From Monocercomonoides exilis (Eukaryota > Preaxostyla > Oxymonadida > Polymastigidae), in the NCBI GenBank assembly GCA_001643675.2, contig LSRY02000023.1, positions 1,217,001 through 1,281,000 of the forward strand: 64,000 nucleotides of DNA, in the 5' to 3' direction. The notes below the pieces were generated by a model that was given only the letters and a program-made list of their open reading frames with translations, made no database searches and had not been told where the DNA came from. The translations under genes were made by a program, and so were the position numbers. Every line of letters begins with the position of its first letter. Within the stretch, counting starts at the first letter, position 1. This document shows, one piece after another, positions 11,845 through 24,400 of the stretch.

Positions 11845-12807
11845 TACTCTGCTCCTATTTGACGTGTTACATCTGATTGAAATGCTATTTCATCATCATC
11901 ATCATCTTCTTCTTCTTCTTCTTCAAATTCTTCAAATTCTTCTTCTTCTCGTCCTCTTTCTTGTACCTCTCTCCGATTTTATTCTCCTTTTTCTTCGATC
12001 GCTGCTGGTTAAGCCCAGCCTTCCCGTTCTGCATCGAAGGAATGAAGGCGTACATGTAAATGGGGGAATAATAAGTAAATAAAGAAAGAAAGAAAATATT
12101 GTTTTTAATTTATTTTATTTTTTTTTTCAATAAGAAAATAAAGAAAAGTTTATTTATTCGTTTCTTTCTTTCTTTTGAGTGATAAAAAATACAAAGATTC
12201 AAAACAAAATAAATTAAAATTCATTTTAAAGCAATTTTTTTCGAAGATTCATGATTCATTTCGTTTTCAAAAATGAATATTTTCCTCCAATGCAATTATA
12301 AAACTGACTGTTTGCAACAAATTTTCAAAATAATTCATAAATTCCTATGTTTTCGTTGTTGTATGTTGATAAACCTTCGACAAATTCATTCATTTGCATT
12401 GTTTTTTACATTTTTTTTTGAAAAAAAATAAGATTCAATAAAAATGTTGTCTCTTCATGTTCAGCCACAATACATTGAGACATTCACAAGTACTAGCAAA
12501 AGGCACTTATAAAAAAAGAAAAAGGCATCACAACTTCAACTTAATGTCACATAAAATATGAAACAAGAAAAATGTTCAATACTTTGAACAAATAACTGCA
12601 AAATCATAAAATACTGACATACATAAAATATCGCAATGAGAAGAAATTTAAATGTGTCAAATTAAGAAAATATCAACAGTGAATATTTTTGATTTCGAAA
12701 CAAAAACATTCCATTCACACGATATTTTCAAAAATTATTAATGAAGAAATCTTTTTAAAAAAGAGATCTTCAATAAATATGAACTTAAATGAATATACAT
12801 AGAAATT
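9357..12807. other. Long spacer with weak open stretches
   Basis: No gene I can support. Several 60-130 codon open stretches overlap on both strands at 9530-10130 and 10510-10800. The minus-strand piece at 10561-10797 has an ATG and a protein-like composition (MLSECECPARSSAPTN at its start), and 9678-10061 minus is open for 127 codons. None shows a domain or fits a splice model. They may be remains of decayed genes. 12060-12800 is AT-rich with nothing visible. Confidence 0.45.
11699..11955. repeat. TTC/TCC and CTG-type microsatellites
   Basis: A run of TTC/TCC triplets (about 11700-11817), then about ten CTG/GCTG units (11818-11845), and a second CAT/CTT triplet block at 11889-11955. On the minus strand one frame would encode Glu/Ala or Lys/Gln runs, but stops interrupt it, so this may be low-complexity DNA or the remnant of an acidic coding tract. 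Confidence 0.8.
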
Positions 12808-15800
12808 CTATTCACTTAGACTTTGGATAAGACCATTAAATGCGGAACTTGGATTTGCCAATAGGTTCGCAGGAGAGTCAAGCTCAGAAACATGCCCTTG
12901 GTCCATCACCATGATTCTATCACAATTCATAATGGTGTTCAGACGGTGAGCAATGATAATCATCGTTTGGCTGCTAAAGACTCTGCGAATGGTCTTCTGT
13001 ATTTTGGCATCAGTCTCCACATCCACATTTGCTGTTGCCTCGTCCATCACAACAATCTTGCATTGATTCAGCATCGCCCTTCCAAAGCAAATAAGTTGGC
13101 GCTGCCCGCAGCTGAAGTTGTTTCCTCCCTCAGACATTTGCGTGTCTAGCCCAAACTCCATTCCCAAAACAACTTCTTTCATCTCAATCAGATCAAGCAC
13201 TTCCCATATCTCATCGTCGCTGCACTTGCTCCCAATGTCCAAATTATATCTGAGTGTCCCTGTGAATAGCGTGGGGTCCTGTGGTATAATTGCAATTGAT
13301 CTCCGCACTCTGCCAAGGTCGACCTTAGAGATGTCGATGCCATCGATTAAAACCCTTCCTTTGTTAGGCTCTTCATCGGGCGCATCCACAGGCTTTCCTG
13401 TCTCCATATCTATCATTATGGGCTGCAGCGAAGGATCCAACTCTACAAGTCTAAACAGCGCAAACAGCAGAGATGTCTTCCCGGCACCTGTCCTCCCGCA
13501 CACCCCAATCTTTTCTCCGCCAGCAAACGAGAAGTTCACATCCTGCAGAACATACGGAAGGCCAGGACGATATCTGAACGTCACATGCTCAAAGTTGACA
13601 TTCCCTTTCTGCGGCCAGTCAGCAGGAGGTTCAATAGCAACCTTCTTGTTGATCTTTGAATACTCCAATTCCTGAGGCAGATGTGAAGAATAGAAATCCA
13701 ATCTCTGGTATGAAGTCATTCTTGACTCAAGATCAACAGATTCCATCACCATAAACGAGCCCAAGAACGAAAATGTCATCGAAGCGGTGATAGCTACACT
13801 CAGAATGGACGGCTCCATGTAGAACCATCCCAGAATAATCACGCCAGTTGAGAATATGATTGTTACAAGCTGCGTGTACATATCAGCCCAGGATTTTCCT
13901 TCCAAGTACAGCACATACCGTACTGACCAATCATCATTTGCCTTGTAGAACTTCTGTCTCCAGCTTTCTTCCAAATGGAATGCTCGAATTGTAGACAAAC
14001 CTGCTCCATTAACGGTCTCACCGAAGATTGAAAGCACAGGCGAGCGAGAAATAGCTTCCAGTCTTTGAAGGTTACGAGCTGCACGTGCGTAAAGAACATA
14101 AATCACAAAGTACGCCAATACCGCTGGCAGCCCAACTGCCAGGAAGACCGGAGTGTCAATTGCAATAATCACAACTTGTCCAATGATTCCTATCACCAGG
14201 TTTATCACTTGGATTAACAGTCCAAACAGAGATGTATCCACCTGGGACATATCTCCTGTGAATCTATTCAGGATTCTTCCCATCGGAGTTGTGTCGAAGA
14301 AAGAAGGCGGACAGTGCATAACATTCTTCAGCAGCGTGTTGTGAATGATATGAACAGAACGAACAACTGCAAAGCCAGAGACAACTGCCCTCAGCGATTG
14401 GAAGATGAACCCAAACACGCACATTAATCCATACATTCCAATCTTCCATCCATAAGGAATCACATCCAACTTTAAAGGATTCCCCACAATGCCCAGCCAG
14501 TATGACTGGAATATCTGTGTTCCTTCAGCAATAATAGCCAAAAGAATGTAGATAATAAATCCCCACCATGGGAACAACGAGCTCACATAGGAGACGTAGT
14601 TGGAAATAGGCACTGCTTCCGTCTCGAACTCTTCCTCTGTGATAATCTGCTTTCCTGCTTCTGCTCCTTTTCCCTCCAAATCTTTCGCTGTGGCACCAGT
14701 CGATTGGTCACTCTTTGCATGATGCTTATAATGGTCTGAATGTTTGTGTGTCTTTCCCGTTTTCTTCTCCATCTTCTCGCCTTCTTTGCCTTCTTCTCCT
14801 TCTTGCTTCTCATTTCCTTCCTCTTCTTCCTCTTCCCCATCGCTTTCGCTATCTTCTTCGTCTTCTCCTTCTTTGTGCTTCTTATCCTTCTTGCCCTTCT
14901 TTTTGATGATGAATTGGCTAAAATCAATCCCTTGTGCCAGCAAATCTTCGTATTTCCCCTGTGCAGAAATATGCCCATGCTTCAAAAGAATAATGTTATC
15001 AGCACGATCCAAAAATTGCAGCTGGTTCGTCATCAGCAGTCTCGTCTTATCCTTCAGCTGGCCGCAAATGCATTCCTCCAGCAGATACCTCCCCACATGT
15101 GCATCGACTGCTGAAAGAGGATCATCCAAAATGTAGATGTCTCTGTCTGAATACACAGCACGCGCTAGTTGAATACGAGCTTTTTGCCCACCGCTCAGAT
15201 TCACTCCTTTCTCTCCAATGGCTGTTTGGTCGCCAGCAGACAAAGTCCTGAAATCAGGCTCCAACGCACACACACGCACCACATTCAGATACTTCTCTTC
15301 CTCATAAAACGATCCAAAGATGATATTGCCTCTAACAGTGCTGTTGTTGATCCACGCCACTTGTGGGCAATACGCAATAGAGCCACGATATCTCACTTCT
15401 CCTTCCAATCTGTCCATATCTCCTATGATCGCTGCCCCGATAGAAGACTTGCCAGACCCCACTCCGCCCACAACCATCGTCAAAGATCCCTTTGGAAGGG
15501 TGATGTTCACAGACTGCAGAGCAATCTTGTTGCGACTCGACGGTGTGGCTGAAGGAGAAGGTGAAGGAGATGGAGAACTTGATGGTGCTGTTGAAGGGGA
15601 TAGCGTCGAAGACTGAGCAGAAATGACAGGTGTTGTGTTTTCTTGAGCGCTTCCTTTCTCATCTTTTGGTTGATCTGAGAGAGTGAATACAGAAGGCTGC
15701 GCATCTGAAGCTGTTGTTGCAACTGGCGCAGAAATTGTTGTTGATTGGGTCACAACAGCTGGCTCATTGTTCTCCTCTGGAGCTGATTCAGAAGTCTTAG

Positions 15801-17750
15801 CTAAGCCAGATGCTGTTTCTGTATTTGTTTCCTCTTTCTTTTCCTCTTTCTTTTCCTCTTTTGTTTCTTCTACCTTCTCAGCTGTTGAAGAGGAAGAAGA
15901 AGTTGATGATGATGCTTTGTCCTCGTCAAAGATAGTTGGAATTGGAGTCTGTTCTGATTTAACGTTATCCTTCTGATCTCCTTGATTATCGTTGTTTGCC
16001 TTTGCGCCATCTTTTTTCTCCGCAATTTGCTTCGCATTCTCCATTTTCCTGCGTTCCGCTTCTTCCTTCAATTTCATCTTCTCGTCCATTGATAAAGGAA
16101 TTTCTGGAAAATCGCCCCATTTGAACGTTCCGTTTGTGATTGTCAAAGCAACTTCTGCGTCACTTGGCTCGTTGATCACTTCCTTCTTCAATTCTGGTAA
16201 AATGAGGAAATCTCTAATACGTTTTTGGCTAACATGAACCATTGCTGTGCCTTGCAAATACGTTGGAATCATATTCGTTTCTCGTGTCATCATTGTCAAA
16301 AACCCGATGTTCGGCATCACTTTCACAGGGAAGTCGAACTGGTCAACATTGTAAATTGCAATGTATGTGCCGAATGTAGCAATGTTCACCAAAGGCGGCA
16401 TAGCTCTTATCATCCCTGACATGAATTGTTGCCAGAATGTAAAGACGAAAACATCTCTCTCTTGCTTTCTTCTTGGAATTTCAATTTTATTGATAAACAC
16501 TTGCTCTAACCCTGTGAACTTCACCACGCGCATCCCTTGCAAGGTTTCGTTGGTGACTTTGTTTCTATCATCGTTGTGGCTCAGATACTTCTTCAAGCTT
16601 CCAGCCAAAAGTGATGATAAAAACACTTGGACGGGGAAGAATAAAAATAGTATTATAAGAGACATAATACCTACCCATCCAAAATCAATGCACACAAAAA
16701 CGAATGGTATGATGAGTTCAATGGGAATAAAAGCAAGCATAAACGGCATCCAAATCATATAACAAATATTTTGAGTATCTGCAGCAAGTAATGACAAAAG
16801 TCGCCCCGTATCAACATTGCTTTGCGATGTTATGTTCAGCAAAAGGGTTTTGTTGTAAATCATTCCACTTAATGCTGACTTTGCATTTGCGCAATAATGG
16901 AAAAAAAATCTTAATTTAAATGAATTAATTATGTTCATGAAAGGGAAAAGGATAAGAATGATAGCCGGTGCATAAGGAAATGTTTCATTAGGATTGAAAA
17001 CTTTCCGTGCAACAACTTCAAGAATAAGTTTCATCATGTAAGGTTGAACGAAATAACTTGCATAGCTTGAGAACGAAAAAAATTACTTTTTGATTATTAA
17101 AAAAAAAAATAGTGAATTCAAACATAAGAACAATCAAAGACGTTGCTGCAACCAATTTATATGTTCCAACTCCAAAAAGCAATGCTGCAGCAAGTGACGG
17201 CTTTGAAGGTTCTTTCATCTTTGTGCTATAAAGAATAAATACTAAGATTGAAAAATATCGCAATTAAATTCATATCATCATACTTAGGATTCCTGGATTT
17301 TTCTTGATCGTACTCCTCAAACTTTTTAACATAATCAGTATATCGTTTCATCCAGTATTCTTCCGCATTTTTTGTTGTTACTGATGTAAGATCTGATTTT
17401 TGTGTTTCATAAATATCTTCATCCTCAATAGGCTTGCAACGGAACACAAATTGAAAGTAGAAACAGTAAAACACGTTGCAGCAACACCAATGCGCTTCTT
17501 CAGTGTTCCTCCTGCGTTTGATCTCAGTCTTTGAAGTTTGTGATTTCTTCTTTTCTTCAATGAATACATGTTCAGGAGGTGCGGACATCGATGGCTCTTG
17601 ATTTGTCATTGAAGAAGGAGAAGAAGGGGGTGTTATTTTCGATCGTTCCTGGAACTTTTGTGGGGCATATTGAACTATTGATATTTCAGACGTTGCAGAT
17701 TCTGAATCGTGTTCTTGAACATCTGTAAATGCTGCGGATGGTTCATGCAT
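12808..17750 (-). CDS. ABC transporter, ABCC/MRP type, full transporter
   Basis: Three exons, 17284-17750, 17124-17225 and 12808-17065 (introns 58 nt each, GTATGA...TAG and GTTTGA...AAG), give 1,608 residues starting at ATG 17748-17750. Family role: ATP-driven export of organic anions or conjugates across a membrane; the substrate cannot be told. Architecture is TMD1-NBD1-TMD2-NBD2. NBD1 has Walker A GGVGSGKSS (about 723-731), signature LSGGQ and Walker B ending LDDP, with Asp where the catalytic Glu would be and TNQL at the H-loop: a degenerate site, as is usual in ABCCs. NBD2 has GRTGAGKTS (about 1383), SCGQRQ, MDEATA with Glu, and IAHRL. Unusual: about 195 low-complexity Ser/Glu/Lys residues (about 508-702) split NBD1 between TNGTFKWGD and KIALQSVNI, and an acidic/Lys-rich linker precedes TMD2. 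The Cys-rich patch CCCNVFYCFYFQF lies in exon 1. Confidence 0.93.
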
Positions 17751-18153
17751 CTTCTGCAAAAATATTTTTGAATTATTAAACCAATTTAAAAGCTTGTTTT
17801 AAAAATTCGTTTTCCTTATAATCTAATAATGGGCCCATTCCCATAAACGAAATTAATTCCATTTCAAGTTTCGATTTCAGTTTTATTCATCAATTCGTCC
17901 TGAAAATAAAATTTTTATCGATATTGAAAGTTATTATCGTTTTAAAAAATTCTTTTTCTTATTTTAAGTTCAATCACAGAAAGAAATTGTTTCTTTTCTT
18001 TATTTGAGAAAATATCATTTCGTCATGATAACCAAGGAATTAATAAAGTTCTCAAAAGTGACTCTTATAACTTTCTATTAATAAAACATTATTGGTGTAA
18101 ATTTTTTCACAATGAAACGAAATCCAATAATTTTTTTATAAATAAAGATGCTT

Positions 18154-19190
18154 CACCATTTATTATTCAAATTTGGTAAACTTATAATTCGAAATTGGAC
18201 AACAAATTATTCAAAATTAATAAAATTGTGTATTTTTTGAGAAAAATTTTTGTGAAAAATCTGTTTTTGGATGAGTGTTGGAAAGTGATTAAAATATTAA
18301 ATTTTTTCATTCTTGATAAAAAGGATGAGAAAATGAACCTCTATTTTTGTAATTTGTGAATATACATGAAGTTTTTTGATATTTCAGAAAAATATCATCT
18401 TCATGGGAATCGGATAATTTTCAAATGATTTCACCACACATTGTGAGATTACACATTAAACAATCACGATTTGTTATTAATATTTAAACATATTTAAAAA
18501 ATCAATAAAAAACAAATAAAAAATTCTGGAGGCGCATTCATGGATTTATTCAATAATGAAAATTATTAAAATTCAGTTTGTGGAATAGATGCAACTAATA
18601 TGGGGGAAAATATGGACTTTCAAGCTTTTTTTGCACCAGGCATAGAAAAATTGCTTCGCTAATAACTTTATTTCACTTTCTCAGATTTCATTATAAATTT
18701 GATTTTCAGATCCGTTAACAGGCATCATTGAAATCAAAACAAAAAGTTTTCCAACATTTCACGAATGTCAAAAAATGAACTCAGTTTTGTTGTGTTTTTT
18801 GATCTCAAAAAATCAATGAAAAGTGCATAATTTTTCAATGAAAATGCATGAAATGAAATATTTTGTCCCATATATTTTGATTATGCAATGTGTAATCTCA
18901 CAATGTGTGGTGAAATCATTTGAAAATTATCCGATTCCCATGAAGATGATATTTTTCTGAAATATCAAAAAACTTCATGTATATTCACAAATTACAAAAA
19001 TAGAGGTTCATTTTCTCATCCTTTTTATCAAGAATGAAAAAATTTAATATTTTAATCACTTTCCAACACTCATCCAAAAACAGATTTTTCACAAAAATTT
19101 TTCTCAAAAAATACACAATTTTATTAATTTTGAATAATTTGTTGTCCAATTTCGAATTATAAGTTTACCAAATTTGAATAATAAATTGTG
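18154..19190. mobile_element. Non-autonomous element with 304-bp terminal inverted repeats
   Basis: The left arm 18154-18457 and right arm 18887-19190 are reverse complements over about 304 bp with very few mismatches (one near the outer end: CACCATTT against CACAATTT). The 429-bp centre has no ORF. The centre (about 18600-18873) resembles, in order and orientation, sequence at about 60054-60332 inside the large inverted repeat (shared GGGGGAAAATA, CAAGCTTT, TTTTTTGATC and ATATTTTG words). I see no clear target duplication. Long-TIR MITE or foldback element is the best label; the family is undetermined. Confidence 0.75.
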
Positions 19191-19640
19191 TAAATTCTTT
19201 CATTCAATTAAATTTTATTTTCACTCTTATTAAATAAAAATGTGATATTAATTTTTCAAAATGATGATAATGATCGTTGTTGTCTTTTGAAATGAAATAT
19301 TTTATAATTTGTTTGATTATTTTTGAAATAATAAAGATTTTTGTTGTTTTGATTTTATTTAAAGTGTGTGGGCTTTTGCAAACGTGCGGGTTTTGCACCA
19401 AACTATTAGAGTATTTTGTCTTTAACTTGTTGTATTAATGAGAATGAGAAATGCATTTCAACTGATATAAAAAAAAAGTGATTGAGATGAGTTCATAATT
19501 GAAATATCAGACTATGTGGTTGACACCTTTCAGTGTTCATTAATAATTGTTCAAGGCAAATTTCGGAACAGATTTTTTTTCAGAAATATATTTGATGCCC
19601 AAAATTATCACCAGAATAGCTAATCGTTTTATAAATTTAC

Positions 19641-19797
19641 CTTTCATTCGGCTTTTGATTAAAATTTCAATCTCAATGGTATTTTTAATAATTGAACTAA
19701 ACTGATAATTCACGTTGTATATGATATTGTTATTACAGAAACGAATTTTTTACAAAAATCCCGTTGAGATTAAAATTTTTATCAAAACTCGAAAGTG
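19641..19797. repeat. Imperfect inverted repeat, about 46-bp arms
   Basis: 19641-19686 and 19752-19797 pair as imperfect reverse complements, sharing TTTTGAT, AAAATTT and AATCTCAA in matching order, with a 65-bp loop. It may be a small or decayed MITE. Confidence 0.5.
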
Positions 19798-20265
19798 AGT
19801 TTAAATTCCAAAAGGATCAACCATGTGTTTACTTTGTTTGAATTAAAAGATTATAAAATGTTGGTAAGAGGGAACATAGCGACCGGTATAAAAATTGTGT
19901 TAAAGAAGAACTATTGACCTTGAAAACCCTATTTTCCGATGTTAAATTCTCAAATAGGAGAAACATTCAATTAAAAACTGAAAATTTTTAGTATTTAAAA
20001 GCAGGAGTTATCAAAAATTAATGATCAAACCACTAAGATATATTAGAGAAATAATTTCTATTAGGTTTTTATTGGAAATAAAGATTTTCTCCTTGTCAAT
20101 GTGGTTATTAGTGTTGTTTTAAAACGAAAATTTATAATTTAATCAACTTATTTGGGTTTTTTTATTTTATGTGGGGAAGTTTTCTAAATTAAAATTCTTG
20201 TTGGATTTGAAAAATAGGTTTTCTCAGTTTTGAATCACTGTAATTCTAAAATCACTTTAGAAATA

Positions 20266-20707
20266 CAGTCTAAACCGGATATAATCACATCGGTTTTTGC
20301 ACAACTTTTTGTGACTATATCCGATTGTGATTATACACGATGATGCTTTACACAAAAATAAATAAAAATTAATTTTTGAAATTATAAAATTTGGGTCAAT
20401 TTTTTAGGAAATTCTTCACAAAAACACATTTTTCACTTGCTTGAACAATTTTGATCATAAAAACACATTATTTAGACTGACATAAGCATAATTTTGAAAA
20501 ATCAAAAAATTGAAAATTTTGATCAAAATATTGATTTTTCATTGAAAAAACTGATTGAAAAGAAATAAAATGTGATTACACATTTAGTCCTGTGATAATA
20601 TCCGATTGAAATTGAATGAAAAATAAGCAAGAAATGTCGATGCATGGAAAAATGTGACTATAAACGAATGTGATTGTATTCGACGTGATTATATCCGGTT
20701 TAGACTG
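20266..20707. mobile_element. MITE with CAGTCTAAACCGG termini, copy 1
   Basis: The element begins CAGTCTAAACCGGATATA and ends with its reverse complement TATCCGGTTTAGACTG. It is flanked by TA on both sides (20264-20265 and 20708-20709), the target duplication expected of the Tc1/mariner/pogo superfamily. 442 bp, no ORF. Subterminal GTGATTATA words recur. Two further copies lie in the inverted repeat at 57775-58224 and 58752-59201. Confidence 0.85.
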
Positions 20708-21402
20708 TATCGTAAATGTATTCATTGGTGATAGAAAAATTTAATTAAAACATTTGAATCGAATTTTTTTTACAGTTCATTATCTACCTACTTACCCATA
20801 TTTTTTTTTGTTAAAACTCACGGCAATTTAAAAAAACTGTATCTGATAAAAAAAAATATAAATGCAACAACAAATTAATAATTTAAACTTTCTTTTTTCT
20901 TGATAAACCTTTAAATGAAGTGTTCTCAGAAAAAATATTTGGATAAAAAAATATCCAATAAAAATAGTATTAATCCTTTTCTTTATCTCAGATTTTACAA
21001 ACTGAGAAGCATTCTTTTATTGGAATGCTTTATTGATTCAGATTTTTTTAAAAGAGAAGAGAAAATTAATTGTTACAACAAGTTCCTGGTGTAATCAAAA
21101 GAAAAAAGAAAAATATTGGGAAAAAATTGAAAAGCAAAGGAAAGGTTAAAAAAAATGTCAACATCTTAATAATAATAACAACATTTTTTAAAAGCTAGCT
21201 CAGAAATAAACTTTTTGTTATCGCATCAAAGCAATGCACAAATTCAAGATCAACATAATTTTCATAAAAACTCTTTGAAAGGCTATTGAAAATTCGAATC
21301 ATGTTCATTCGATGGTACAAATGCATATGTCAGTTAAATTCAATACATTTTAATGCAGCGCAAAAAGTCCGAACTATTTTAAAGAATTTTTAACATTTTC
21401 AT

Positions 21403-24400
21403 TCAATCCTGTTCAGCTTCAATAATCTGTGCTCTGACTGGAATTGAGCACAAATCAGAAAAACCCGGAACAGAAATTTGAATTGTGCCTTCCAGATCTT
21501 TCTCTCCAGCAAATGAGTGCTGCACATACAGTTCAACCCATGCAATGGTACGCATCCCTGGCCCAAGCTGAACAAAAGAGAAAATGGCAATACAAAAAAA
21601 TTCATGAACATGGCGATAAAGCATCATTATCACAAATACACAGCAATAATCAGTTCAAAATTCATTGGAAATTTTGAAAATAAATTGATACACATAAACA
21701 TATGAATAAATTCAAAAACATATTGCTGAATTAAAAAAGTGTGCATACCATTATTGGTTCGTAACTCACAGAAAACCATTCGTTTGTAGGCTGCGTAATG
21801 CGGAAAGAATGAGACTCAGCAGAAGTGTTAAGCACCACAACACGCCGCTTTTGGATAAGCCCCTTTCCAGCGACAACGCTGCCAAAATCAACAATTTCAG
21901 GCGATATGCTCAGCGGAAATGGAAGCAACTGAGTATCAACCACTTTCGCAGTCAAAGGCATTGCAGCTACGGCAGATGTTCCGAGAGCATTTGGCATCTT
22001 TGGCTTGATGGTGGAGTATTGGGGCATATTTGCATTGCTCTGTTTTGAGGTTGCTGGATATTTGTATCCAATGGGCAAAGCACGAGATGTAGTCGTGCTT
22101 GGTGACATGCCTCTGGTTCTTGTTGAGGCAGACAGAGGAGGAAGAGGTGAAGAAGACGTACGCCGTGTGGAAGAATATGGCGATTGATGTCTGTTTGATG
22201 CAGCCTGCTGAGCAGAAGCTGCAGGTGATGAAGGATTCGGCTTTGTGGCGGTCGAAGCAGAGTTTGGTATTTTCGTCAAGCGAATTGTTTGTCGCATTGT
22301 GTGAAGTGGCATAACAGCTTGGGCGCTCAATCCTTTTGTTGGCTTGTCAAAAATCCCTTTTTCTCCTTTTGTCAGCTTGTAGGAGCTGATTTCCCTGTCT
22401 CTCAAAAGATCCTGTTTTTGCTTTGGAGCTAGTGAAGATGATTGAAGAAGCATTGAGCTATTCCCAACTCCATCTTCTGCATTTCTTTGCTCTTTGAAAG
22501 CATCTTTTTCTCTGTAGCTTTCCTCTTGTTGTTGAAGTTGTCTTTGACTTTGCTGCGAGTCAGCAATTCCGTAATCAGCTTCTTCTCCTTCTTCCACTTC
22601 TCCTTCTTCTCTATGATATTCTCTGTTGAATCTATTCTGCTGTCTGCCTCTCATCTGTTCTCTCTTCCGCTGCCTCTCTTCCCTCAGCTTTTCTTTCTCT
22701 CTCATTTTTCTATCTCTTTCTTCGAGTCTCGCATTGATGGTGATAGCAGCCCTCAGCTGTTCTGTTGTTCTCTTTTCAGTATTCCGAACAGTTGCCTTGT
22801 ATCTGCTTCGGTTAAGCTTCCAAATCGCATAATTCTTCAGACAGGAAGACAAAGCAGCAAAATCTTCAGAGACCAAACTGCGTTGCTTGTGAATACGCTG
22901 CACACTCACACCGAGTGGTGCATGAGACATTGCAGCTGGCTGACCTGCTGTTGATGGTGATTCAATTGATTGATAAGATGGGCTGATTGCATTTGAAGCA
23001 AGAGGAGAAAGAGCAGATGATTTTGGAGATGCCTTGATGGCTTGCTGCGAGGCATGAAGAGAGGATGGAATAAACGAAGCCACATGATCTCCATAGCAGG
23101 CAAACATTGCTGTTCTTCCAGATGTCACTCCATCGTCAAAAGTTGAAATGAAAGGCGAGTTCAAAAGAGGCACCGAAGAAGGCGAAGGTGAATGCATCGT
23201 CTTCCACGGATTCAGCTGTGTCGATATTGTTGTGCAAAGTACAGTCGCTGCGTTGCGATCTTTCCTCCCGTTCCCATTCACTCCTCCGCTTTCTCCTTCT
23301 CTCTCTCTTCTGCCAGCAGACCCAACTGCAATGCTCCTGTCTCCTATTCCCATTCCTCCAACATTGCTGGCGATGCTTCCAGGTCTGATTGCACTGCGCT
23401 GAGCAGTCATATCCTTCGCCACATCCTTCAGCCCATCATCAGACACCACTTTCAGCCCATCTGCATCGCTTCCAACTTCTGCTGCTTCGCCTGACAGCTT
23501 CTCTGCATCGCGAATGGTTGTGTGCAGAAGATGCTTCGAATCCAAAACACAAAGCGCTGCGTCGCTTTCGCCCAGAAGCTCCAACCCACTTCCGTCTCTT
23601 CGAACTACAAACAAACGAGGAGACAGATATGCAGCCTCATCGCGGGTTGTGCTGCTTTCGTAATCATCCTCCTCCTCATAATCATCCTCCTCATTATCTT
23701 CGGCTTCTTCCTTTTTGTTGTCTTCATCAAGTTCATCAATGCTTATCTCTTCTGCTTTCTCTTTTTCCTTCATAACTTTTGGTTTTGTTTCCTTGACTTT
23801 TTCTAATGCCATCTTTTCCTTTCTCTTTTCTTCCATTTCTTTTTTAATTTCTTCTTCGGAAACGCCCAACTTTCGCAGAATTTCTGCTTCTGCTTCGAAT
23901 TCATCTTTTTCTTCTCCTTTTGCGTTTGCTCCAATCTGACTATCATTCACAGCTGGAGCAGAACTGCTTTGTTGGATCATTCTAAGCTTAGCCGTTATTT
24001 TGGAGTCTGTGCCAAATATGGAAGATGGAACCTCGCCTTCATCCAAGAAAAGACGAGACGATGGATGAACAACAATCTTTTGGTAAGAAGGAATTCGTTT
24101 GACTTTCAAACTTTTAAGAGCAATTTGCATAAATGATTGATTTTCGAAGAATGAGTTGTTTTTCTGATCATGAGTGCACATTCTTTTATCAGCAGCGCCA
24201 TTGCCATTCACCACAAAGGCATCCAGATTCTCATCCTGAGAAGATAACGAAGAGTGAAATGACTGAAGAAGAGATGTGAGTTGTGTGTTTTGAGGATCAG
24301 AATCTGTCTTTGAAAGCTTCTGAAGCTTTGGAACTGCGATTGGATTTTCACAGCTGATCTTTTCGAGCAAAGAGCAAAGGCACAAACACGGCTGTGAAGT

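Larger units (their letters stand above)
17751..21402. other. AT-rich, repeat-rich spacer
   Basis: No gene. It contains two MITE-like elements (18154-19190 and 20266-20707) and a shorter imperfect inverted repeat (19641-19797), listed separately. The rest is AT-rich and featureless to me. Confidence 0.7.

Noticed and set aside
11541-12082. Phe/Leu-rich plus ORFs and Lys-rich minus ORFs around the TTC repeat
   Set aside because: They arise from the microsatellite; no splice model or conserved segment supports them.
20266-20707. Repeated GTGATTATA words considered as a CRISPR-like or regulatory array
   Set aside because: The words are subterminal repeats of an inverted-repeat transposon with TA flanks; there are no regular spacers.
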